Shown one piece after another: positions 58,601-64,000 of a stretch of 64,000 nt of DNA. The notes under the pieces are model-generated. The model searched no databases. It was not told the DNA's origin and saw only the letters and a list, made by a program, of their open reading frames with translations. Position numbers and translations under genes: made by a program. Origin of the DNA: Bowmanella pacifica (lineage in GTDB: Bacteria; Pseudomonadota; Gammaproteobacteria; Enterobacterales; Alteromonadaceae); assembly GCF_014645355.1 (NCBI RefSeq), contig NZ_BMLS01000003.1, forward strand, positions 496,001 to 560,000. The letters are read 5' to 3'. Every line of letters begins with the position of its first letter. The first letter of the stretch is position 1.

Positions 58601-59087
58601 CCCTATTCAGTTGCGCTCTGAGCCAGGCAAAGGCAGCTGTTTTAGTGTCACAGTGCCCATGGGCAACAGCATGATGCTTAAAAACCAAAGCCCGGTGGAT
58701 AACAACAAGCAACAATTCAACGGCACCATGGCGCTCTGTGTCGATGACAATCCGACCAACCTGGATGCCTTACAAACCCTGCTAGGCAAATGGGGATGCC
58801 AGGGTGAATATCTGCAGTCCGTCAATGATGCCCTTGATCATGCACACAGCCATCAGGCCCCAGATGTGCTGATAATCGACTATCAGCTTGATGATGATAA
58901 AACCGATGGCTTAGCCTTGATTGAAAAACTTCGCCACCGCTGGCAGAGCCCTTTGCCAGCACTATTGGTCACGGCAGCCAAAGACGAGAGCTTAAAGGTA
59001 CGGGCGCAGAATATGGGGGTTAGCTTTCTGGCTAAACCCATCAAACCGGCGGCCTTGAAAGCCTGGCTGGAGCATCACAAACACTAG
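55695..59087 (+). CDS. SLC5-STAC-PAS hybrid histidine kinase (CrbS/CbrA type)
   Basis: 1130 residues. Residues 1-500 hold an SLC5-like transporter domain with about 13 helices (YSLALGIYCTSWTYYGAVGQAA). STAC about 520-600, PAS 610-730 (FSSIENISQGISVVDRDLKLVAWNK), coiled coil, HisKA with LASHDILQPLNAARLYL, HATPase (NLISNAIKYS, DTGFGI, GVGLGLSVV) and REC with Asp in DVLIIDYQL. CrbS-type kinases run the acetate switch in vibrios, and here it faces an acetate-like symporter. The kinase gene ends overlapping DUF2061 by four bases. Confidence 0.93.
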   Translation: MTIFWILAALAYVGLLFWLAQKGDKSGSKANSLARQPVIYSLALGIYCTSWTYYGAVGQAAKSQWQYLPILLGPILLFLFGYPMLQKMLLVSKKQNITSVSDFISSRYGKKRSIAVLVTLLMTLATIPYIALQLKAVDASFSVFAGLGEQSGGDYKALAATLIMAVFAVIFGTRHSDITQYRSGLMLAIGAESLVKLFGLLCAALFAFSLLTGPEVSTQAITRQMTDWQHWQGSAFDFIVQAVMAAAAIFCLPRQFHVMVVDNHKMSHMAMARWLFPLYLLLTAVAIIPVALAGNLLFAGSGVDQDTFLMQLPLAQDQHLLSLLIFLGGISAATAMIVVSSLALSTMLTNDVIVPLLLRNQPQRWLKDKTYKQKLLNIRRLVIFLILLLAYVYFSSWADKSALSSMGLLAFSLVVQLMPAILGGLYWRQGHASGVLAGLALGIGCWVLFVMFPLAEQHGDNSVSIITQGVVISWLANLAGYLLFSLSAGHSLLERMQASAFVTPNALTPATRRVTAQSKIRVADLQELLNTFIGQNRTAQLMERYAREHQETLDGGSLPSDDFIQFCERSLSGVLGGSSARTLIKVLVSGQQMDVEEVFNFFEDTTEALKTNQAILFSSIENISQGISVVDRDLKLVAWNKAYLDLFSYPPGMVEIGQPIENLVRFNAINGECGPGDVDELVCKRIDHMQQGSPHRFIRRRSDGRVIEMNGNPLPNGGFVTSFNDITEHVEIQKALEDANIDLEKRIDHRTRQIREINAELTQAKQVAEQANQSKTRFLALASHDILQPLNAARLYLSSLDEEQLSEHNQQIVHKLSTSLTSSEQLISTLLEIAKLEQGALTPTLSHISMMDLIRPLEQEFRMQAELNQVALTIRACPMVVYSDPTYLRRILQNLISNAIKYSPNGRVLVGCRKRGQNLLIQVWDTGFGINETEQADVFSDFYRAHRGEIKGVGLGLSVVKKMSEQLNHPIQLRSEPGKGSCFSVTVPMGNSMMLKNQSPVDNNKQQFNGTMALCVDDNPTNLDALQTLLGKWGCQGEYLQSVNDALDHAHSHQAPDVLIIDYQLDDDKTDGLALIEKLRHRWQSPLPALLVTAAKDESLKVRAQNMGVSFLAKPIKPAALKAWLEHHKH

Positions 59088-59290
59088 GCAGGAAGCTGTT
59101 GCCCCGGCCCTTGATTACGCTTGGCTTCAATTCGTCGCCAAACCTTTTCATGAAAGTAAAACGCCAGGGTGTTAACCGCGGGCTCAACCAACGCCACTAG
59201 CCCGCCTACTACGACATCTCCGGTCAGCAAATACGTGATAGTAAAGGCTATACCGAAATGAAGAACGGCAAATGTAACGGTTTTACACAT
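59084..59290 (-). CDS. DUF2061 small membrane protein
   Basis: 68 residues. TVTFAVLHFGIAFTITYLLTGDVVVGGLVALVEPAVNTLAFYFHEKVW matches DUF2061 with two helices. Function unknown. Convergent with the hybrid kinase. Confidence 0.9.
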   Translation of the reverse strand: MCKTVTFAVLHFGIAFTITYLLTGDVVVGGLVALVEPAVNTLAFYFHEKVWRRIEAKRNQGPGQQLPA

Positions 59291-59549
59291 TGGTTGTTTC
59301 CATAATCTGATTCAGGGTTTAAGCTTACCCGGCTTTATTAAAAGCAAAAAACAATTAAATAGAAACAAGTTAATCTAATAAAAAGATTAAAACACCTCTC
59401 TGTGGATCAAGCACACTTTTGCTGTCTGGCCCATAGAAGCTGTTTTAAGGCGAACTGGTGCAAGGATATTGCGCTATGGCATTTTTCGTCTAAGAAATAA
59501 TAAGCGGCATTTTTAAATGCCTGAAGATGCACCCTACCGAGAACACACA

Positions 59550-61790
59550 ATGAAAACCATGAATAAAGCCCTACTTGGCTTGGCCGTACAGGCCGCCCTA
59601 CTCTCTGCGCCACTCATGGCTCAGGAACAATCCAACAAAAAAGAAAACGCCTCGCTTGAGAAGATAGAAGTGACCGCGCAAAAGCGTACTCAAAGCATTC
59701 AGGAAGTACCGATTTCTATTGCAGCACTGAGCGGCGAAAAGTTACAGGCGATATTCTCCGCCGGTGACGATGTTCAGGCGCTGGCCAATCGTATTCCAGG
59801 TTTGTATGCCGAATCCTCTAATGGCCGCGTAGCACCGCGTTTCTATATCCGTGGTTTGGGTAACTCAGACTTTGATTTGGCCGCCTCCCAGCCGGTGTCT
59901 ATCATCATGGACGACGTGGTGATGGAAAACGTGATATTAAAAAGCTTCCCACTGTTTGATGTACAAAGAGTGGAAGTGATCCGAGGCCCACAAGGCAGCT
60001 TGTTCGGCCGCAATACCACCGCCGGTATTGTAAAATTTGATACGGTCAAGCCTGGCCAAAGCTTTGATGCTTTTGTAAAAGCCGCTGGCGGCACCTACGG
60101 CACCCTGAACTTCGAAGGTGCGGTGGGCAATGCCATTAACGATGAATGGTCTTTCCGCTTATCTGGCCTGTCACAAAACCGCGATGACTGGATAGCCAAC
60201 GACTTCAATGGGGAAGAAGACGCCATGGGCGGCTACCATGAAAATGCCGGGCGTCTGCAATTGCTGTATGAAACCACCGACTTTAGCGCCCTGCTTAACC
60301 TGCATACCCGGGACTTGGATGGCACCGCTTCTATTTTCCGCGCTAATGGGGTTAGCACCGGCAGTAACGATTTGAACAGCAGTTATGACCGAGACAGAGT
60401 GTCCTACGACAAAGGCGACAACAACTTCCAAAAATACCGTAGCCACGGCGCGTCGTTAAAGCTTGAAAAAGGCTTCGACGGCTTCAGTCTGACGTCGATT
60501 ACCGCCTATGAAACCGCTGATGGTCGCGGTAAAGCTGACGTAGACGGCGGCGTTGCAGGCGTTGGCCCAGGCTTTATTCCCTTTGATGCCGTGACCGAAG
60601 ATCAGCTTAACGATCTGAAACAATTTACCCAGGAGCTGCGTATTGCCAGCGAAGATACCCAAGGGTATGACTGGCAGTTCGGGGCCTTTTTCTTTGACTC
60701 CTCTTTTGGCGTTACCAGTATTGATGGATTATTCGGCTCCACCACTGTCTATCACGACAACTATACCTGGGCGGTATTTGGGCAGGGTTCGTATGATCTC
60801 TCAGACAAGCTCAGCCTGACTGGTGGCCTGCGCTACACCTACGATGAGAAAGACTTTAGTGTAGGTGCCCAGAACGTCGGCGGCGCTTGTTTGTTCCTGG
60901 ATTTTAACGGCGATGGCATTACTGAATGTCAGATTCAGAACTACGAAGACCTCAATGTAGATGACGGTCAGCTAAGCTGGGAGCTGGCATTAAATTACAA
61001 TCTCAGCAACAGCACCAGTCTGTTCAGCAGGCTTGCCAGTGGCTTCAGGGCACAAACTATTCAGGGCCGTAACGTCGCCTTTGAAGGTGCGCCCACCATT
61101 GCTGACGCTGAGACCATCACCTCCTTTGAAGTAGGTATGAAGTCCGATTTGCTGGACAACACCCTGCGTTTAAATGTGGCGCTGTTCTACTATGAAATTG
61201 ATGATATCCAAATTTCTGCAATAGGTGGTGAGGCTCAAGGCAACAGTTTGCTGAACGCCGACAGCGGCGTAGGTAAAGGCTTTGAGATTGATCTGGAGTA
61301 TCTGGCCACCGACAATCTGACTCTGACTGCCGGTTATGGCTACAGCGATACCGAATTACAGGATGATACACAAACTGTGGCTCCCTGCGGCTCTGGTCAA
61401 TGCACGGTGCTGGACCCCATGGTGAATGGCCAAGCGCTGATTGACGGCAACCCTTTCCCACAATCGCCCAAGCAAATCATTAACTTTACCGCGCGTTATG
61501 CCGTACCTATGGGCAACGACGGTGAATTCTTTGTCTTCACCGACTGGGCATTCCAAGGGGAAACCAATCTGTTCCTTTATGACGCCGTGGAGTTCCGTAC
61601 CAAAGACAACTTCGAAGGCGGCTTGCGTATTGGCTATGAGAACTTTAGTCATGATTTCACAGTCGCCCTGTTCGGACGCAATATTACCGATGAAGATAAT
61701 ATCAAGGGCGCGGTAGACTTTAACAACAACACGGTGTTTGTGAATGAACCGCGTATTGTCGGCGTGGAATTTAAGATGAATTTCTACTGA
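59550..61790 (+). CDS. TonB-dependent receptor
   Basis: 746 residues from ATG 59550. Signal peptide ends LMAQ, TonB box EKIEVTAQKRTQSIQEVP, plug YIRGLGNSDFDLAASQPVS and EVIRGPQGSLFGRNTTAGIV, barrel ending GVEFKMNFY. No STN domain and no sigma/FecR gene nearby. It stands alone with a terminator. The ligand is unknown. No clear Fur box upstream. Confidence 0.94.
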   Translation: MKTMNKALLGLAVQAALLSAPLMAQEQSNKKENASLEKIEVTAQKRTQSIQEVPISIAALSGEKLQAIFSAGDDVQALANRIPGLYAESSNGRVAPRFYIRGLGNSDFDLAASQPVSIIMDDVVMENVILKSFPLFDVQRVEVIRGPQGSLFGRNTTAGIVKFDTVKPGQSFDAFVKAAGGTYGTLNFEGAVGNAINDEWSFRLSGLSQNRDDWIANDFNGEEDAMGGYHENAGRLQLLYETTDFSALLNLHTRDLDGTASIFRANGVSTGSNDLNSSYDRDRVSYDKGDNNFQKYRSHGASLKLEKGFDGFSLTSITAYETADGRGKADVDGGVAGVGPGFIPFDAVTEDQLNDLKQFTQELRIASEDTQGYDWQFGAFFFDSSFGVTSIDGLFGSTTVYHDNYTWAVFGQGSYDLSDKLSLTGGLRYTYDEKDFSVGAQNVGGACLFLDFNGDGITECQIQNYEDLNVDDGQLSWELALNYNLSNSTSLFSRLASGFRAQTIQGRNVAFEGAPTIADAETITSFEVGMKSDLLDNTLRLNVALFYYEIDDIQISAIGGEAQGNSLLNADSGVGKGFEIDLEYLATDNLTLTAGYGYSDTELQDDTQTVAPCGSGQCTVLDPMVNGQALIDGNPFPQSPKQIINFTARYAVPMGNDGEFFVFTDWAFQGETNLFLYDAVEFRTKDNFEGGLRIGYENFSHDFTVALFGRNITDEDNIKGAVDFNNNTVFVNEPRIVGVEFKMNFY

Positions 61791-61816
61791 TAGGCCGCAG
61801 CCGACTTTAATCCCCT

Positions 61817-61848
61817 AAAGCCACTCCGTCCGCGAAGTGGCTTTTTTA
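61817..61848 (+). terminator. Terminator after the fourth TonB receptor
   Basis: AAGCCACT/AGTGGCTT stem with ten-base loop and TTTTTT. Confidence 0.88.
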
Positions 61849-61902
61849 TCTAAAAGATTAAATCGGACGATATCTTTCTTCTTTAAGCCTCTCCAAATGT
61901 AG

Positions 61903-61949
61903 CGCTAGCATTCTCAGATGTCTTGGATTATCAGGGATATGCTAGGGCT
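61903..61949. repeat. Inverted repeat at the 3' end of the VOC gene
   Basis: Arms AGCGCTAGCAT and ATGCTAGGGCT match at 10 of 11 positions with a 25-base loop; no T run. It could be a degenerate cassette end or a weak terminator. Confidence 0.35.
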
Positions 61950-62367
61950 AAAACGAAATAACCACCGAAGCGGCACTGCGGGTAGCTTCCCCCCGATAAA
62001 CCGCTTCGATATTATTCCCATCCGGATCCAAAACGAAAGCTGCGTAATAGCCAGGATGATAAGCCCGTTCTCCCGGGGCACCATTGTCTCTGCCGCCATG
62101 TGCGAGTGCCGCCTGGTAAAAGTTATCAACCATGGCGCGATCTCTGGCTTGAAATGCTAAGTGATGACGGCCAGTTAGCGCTGCTTCAATATCCATACTC
62201 GTCACAAACAATTCATCAGCCAAAAAATATCCATCACCAGAAGCGGTGATAGGTACCTCAAGTGAGGCCAATATAGCGTTATAAAAATGATGACTGGCTG
62301 AAAAATCTCGCACCACCAACTGGACGTGATCAATCAAACGACCTCGATGTACTTCTTGTGATGCCAT
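61948..62367 (-). CDS. VOC family protein
   Basis: 139 residues. Start RLIDHVQLVVRDFSASHHFYNAIL and end GYYAAFVLDPDGNNIEAVYRG show the glyoxalase fold with metal-ligand positions (H near 14, E near 128). AAAAGGT precedes the ATG. Small single gene in the cassette-like right edge. Substrate unknown. Confidence 0.88.
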   Translation of the reverse strand: MASQEVHRGRLIDHVQLVVRDFSASHHFYNAILASLEVPITASGDGYFLADELFVTSMDIEAALTGRHHLAFQARDRAMVDNFYQAALAHGGRDNGAPGERAYHPGYYAAFVLDPDGNNIEAVYRGEATRSAASVVISF

Positions 62368-62473
62368 GACGTTACCTTTTTGTTCTAATAGTTAGCCTTG
62401 CTTATGGCAGTCGAAGCAACACATAGGCTGCCCGTGGAGGCTGGCAATTGAGCAATTTGTTATCCATGCCCAG

Positions 62474-62848
62474 CTATAGACAAAAAACTTTTTCTACCCA
62501 TTCGTCCTTCTCAAACGGACCATGAATTGATTTAAAGCAACCACGACTTTCTTCAATGTTACGGCCTAAGTCGGTTGCAACCCAATCAACGGTACAGACA
62601 ACTTTATCAGTATCCAGAATGACACCTTTTACAACGCCAAGATGGAGAATTTTTATGCCAGTTTGACCACGACCTTTCATACGCTTAATGGCGATTCGGT
62701 CACCCGATTTAATTTCTGAAGCGTTTTTGTACTGTGCTGGCTGCTCACCTTCCTCCCATCCGAGCATCCATATTCCTTGTTCAATAAATTTTTTATCTTG
62801 ATGCTCCGTTCCACCCCAGGACGCGCCTACTACCCAATAATGATTCAT
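62474..62848 (-). CDS. EVE/PUA-like domain protein
   Basis: 124 residues. YWVVGASWGGTEHQDKKFIEQ, IWMLGW, GDRIAIKRMKGRGQTGIKILHLGVVKG fit a PUA/EVE-like fold that binds modified bases in DNA or RNA. GGAG six bases before the ATG. It is a stand-alone gene in a cassette-like setting; a defence role is possible but unproved. Confidence 0.6.
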   Translation of the reverse strand: MNHYWVVGASWGGTEHQDKKFIEQGIWMLGWEEGEQPAQYKNASEIKSGDRIAIKRMKGRGQTGIKILHLGVVKGVILDTDKVVCTVDWVATDLGRNIEESRGCFKSIHGPFEKDEWVEKVFCL

Positions 62849-62891
62849 TTACTACTCCGTGCTTGATGATTGAAACACATGACGTCTCAAC

Positions 62892-63119
62892 CTAAGGGAT
62901 CCTCTCATAAAATAAAGTAGATTCAATAAGATAGACACTCATGGTGCTAAATTTCTTGTCTGTCAGGCGGTTAAATTGCCGGCGCCAGTTGTAAATCTGC
63001 TGGGCAGAAATACCTAATTCGGTTGCAACGCTAGCGTTGGAGTTACCAGGCTGCTCAGCTCTTCGAACTGTTTCACGCCGAAACTCTTCTGAATAGGCTT
63101 GTCGTTTTTTACGTGTCAT
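62892..63119 (-). pseudogene. Truncated IS3-family transposase OrfA
   Basis: Residues 1-57 (KRQAYSEEFRRETVRRAEQ, VATELGISAQQIYNWRRQFN) match the helix-turn-helix of IS3 OrfA. The frame then runs into unrelated sequence (STMSVYLIESTLFYERIP). OrfB is missing. The left end of the element appears to begin near 63170 on the minus strand. Confidence 0.82.
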
Positions 63120-63170
63120 ACATCACCTCTTATCTCACTATAAGAGATGTCCACTTCTTTTGGGTAAGTC
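62945..63170 (-). mobile_element. IS3-type insertion sequence remnant
   Basis: Minus-strand reading begins GGACTTACCCAAAAGAAGTG, terminal-repeat-like, then the OrfA start. The element is cut near 62945. It abuts the attC-like site at 63175. Confidence 0.5.
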
Positions 63171-63174
63171 CTAT

Positions 63175-63300
63175 GTATAACGCCCAATTAAGGTGTGAAC
63201 CACGCTACCACACAACTCAATATGAGCATCGTAGTCACTGAACCTGCCCCAAACCAAGAATGCCAAGCGTGGTGAATCACTCTTAAATTGTTTACTAGGC
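63175..63300 (-). repeat. attC-like integron recombination site after the GFA gene
   Basis: Large imperfect palindrome of about 126 bases. Minus-strand left arm CAATTTAAGAGTGATTCACC and right-arm complement CAATTAAGGTGTGAACCACG match with small gaps, and ACCACGCT is shared. The minus-strand 3' end is GGGCGTTATAC (core site like GTTRRRY) and the start is GCCTAGTAAAC. Resembles Vibrio/Pseudoalteromonas attC sites. Confidence 0.65.
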
Positions 63301-63325
63301 GGCTTGGACCCAATTACGCCTGATA

Positions 63326-63862
63326 TCAGACATCAATCTTTCCCGACACGTTAATTTTCGGGTTCTTAAAGCCCATACTGAACCAAGCCATCAAGAGCTT
63401 GGCGTAAAACATGACGCTGTGCGTTTTCAGATTGGGAATGTCAAAAGGCAGGCTCGAGCGATCGGGCAGATCGCCAGTCATTGTTCGTAATACGATCTTT
63501 GGTTGCTCTTGTTCGGGCCAGAGATGGAGATACACGCTCAGCCAATGCGCCCCCTTCAACTCCATGAAGATTGGCGTATTACAGCACGTCGCCACGAATC
63601 GGCGCGTGCCCGCATCGGCCGACAGTCGAAACTCATTTAGATACTCCGCGCCGGAGAGGATTCGGACACGGTCTTTACGATACTCTGCGCATGGCGTTGC
63701 GCTGTATGCAGTGAGAATGCTCTTTGCACCGGGAAGCGCAGCAAGCCGGTCAGCCGCAAGCCGGCAACTGGTGCATAAGCATTCCGACACGAGGATTGGC
63801 TCCCCCAGTAATTCCAGGCGTGTTTGCCCGCAAGCACAGCCAATATTTGTCGCGTTTTTCAT
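63326..63862 (-). CDS. GFA/DUF6151-like zinc protein, probable integron cassette gene
   Basis: 178 residues. Cys pairs typical of GFA-type zinc sites appear in GCACGQTRLEL, CLCTSCR and ATCCNTP. Members include glutathione-dependent formaldehyde-activating-like proteins, but most are of unknown function. The attC-like site directly follows the stop, and core sites precede the start, so it is a probable cassette. Confidence 0.78.
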   Translation of the reverse strand: MKNATNIGCACGQTRLELLGEPILVSECLCTSCRLAADRLAALPGAKSILTAYSATPCAEYRKDRVRILSGAEYLNEFRLSADAGTRRFVATCCNTPIFMELKGAHWLSVYLHLWPEQEQPKIVLRTMTGDLPDRSSLPFDIPNLKTHSVMFYAKLLMAWFSMGFKNPKINVSGKIDV

Positions 63863-63936
63863 GGCAATATTTCCGTCCTTTTACAGCCTAACCTTAACGG
63901 CATTACTGAGTGCAGCAGCTGTTCCCAAGATGGGCG

Positions 63937-63981
63937 GCCTAACGCAAAGTACACGAGAGGAGAAACGCGTTAGCGTTTAAC
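63937..63981 (-). repeat. Two GTTRRRY core sites at the cassette boundary
   Basis: Minus-strand GTTAAAC (63981-63975) and GTTAGGC (63943-63937) both fit GTTRRRY. They mark the probable 5' border of the GFA cassette; the preceding attC runs off the window. Confidence 0.45.
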
Positions 63982-64000
63982 GTCCCAGCAGCCGCAGGCA

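Overview
The window looks like chromosomal DNA of a marine or aquatic gammaproteobacterium of the Alteromonadales (Alteromonadaceae-like). The basis is conserved gammaproteobacterial gene order (seqA-pgm with divergent ybfF, fldA towards fur, an ArsC-family yffB-like gene overlapping dapE), four large TonB-dependent receptors, two FecI/FecR sigma/anti-sigma pairs, and a DUF4212/SSS symporter locus facing a hybrid kinase with a transporter domain. The genus is inference. No rRNA or tRNA gene was recognised.

Layout. 0-4.6 kb: 3' end of moaE, a TetR regulator with a likely operator, an AraC regulator, and a zinc alcohol dehydrogenase followed by an SDR oxidoreductase. 4.6-10.2 kb: a minus-strand ECF sigma - FecR - TonB receptor - secreted propeller cluster. 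The receptor carries an STN domain and an unexpected second signal peptide with its own ribosome site. 10.4-14.9 kb: small VOC and Fur-box genes, a periplasmic binding protein, and a CusRS/CopRS-like two-component system next to a His-rich periplasmic protein. 15-19 kb: accessory singletons (ATP-grasp, pentapeptide repeat, cold-shock-DUF1294, GNAT, HMA-like). 19-26 kb: a TonB receptor and a divergent UTRA regulator sharing an operator-like palindrome, then a DUF411 - PepSY - PepSY/ferredoxin/flavin reductase operon. A dyad upstream of that operon resembles the one beside the two-component system.

26-35 kb: patatin lipase; an ACT-domain gene coupled to an EIIA-Glc homologue lacking both active-site histidines, downstream of a palindrome containing a DnaA box; yffB-dapE-M15 peptidase-DUF2897; HIT-YbjQ; a binding protein; astE; an EAL protein. 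35-42 kb: seqA-pgm and glgP, with a perfect 31-base palindrome upstream of glgP, then ybfF, a DUF2788 gene and fldA. 42-49 kb: a complete FecI-FecR-TonB receptor cassette, with a FecI-type promoter, and an MCP gene lie between fldA and fur. 49-59 kb: D-amino acid transaminase, DnaQ-like exonuclease, cNMP/CBS/DUF294 protein, a membrane protein, the SSS symporter with its DUF4212 subunit, and a divergent SLC5-STAC-PAS hybrid kinase. 59-61.8 kb: a fourth TonB receptor.

61.9-64 kb: a cassette-like edge of minus-strand single genes (VOC, EVE-like, GFA/DUF6151) with an attC-like imperfect palindrome after the GFA gene, GTTRRRY core sites at the right end, and an IS3-type orfA remnant. This suggests the edge of an integron array.

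The genes mainly serve outer-membrane uptake of scarce nutrients, metal handling, glycogen/glucose-phosphate metabolism and acetate-type transport. The most unusual items are the phosphorylation-dead EIIA/ACT pair, the double-signal-peptide receptor, the shared metal-type dyads and the integron-like edge.
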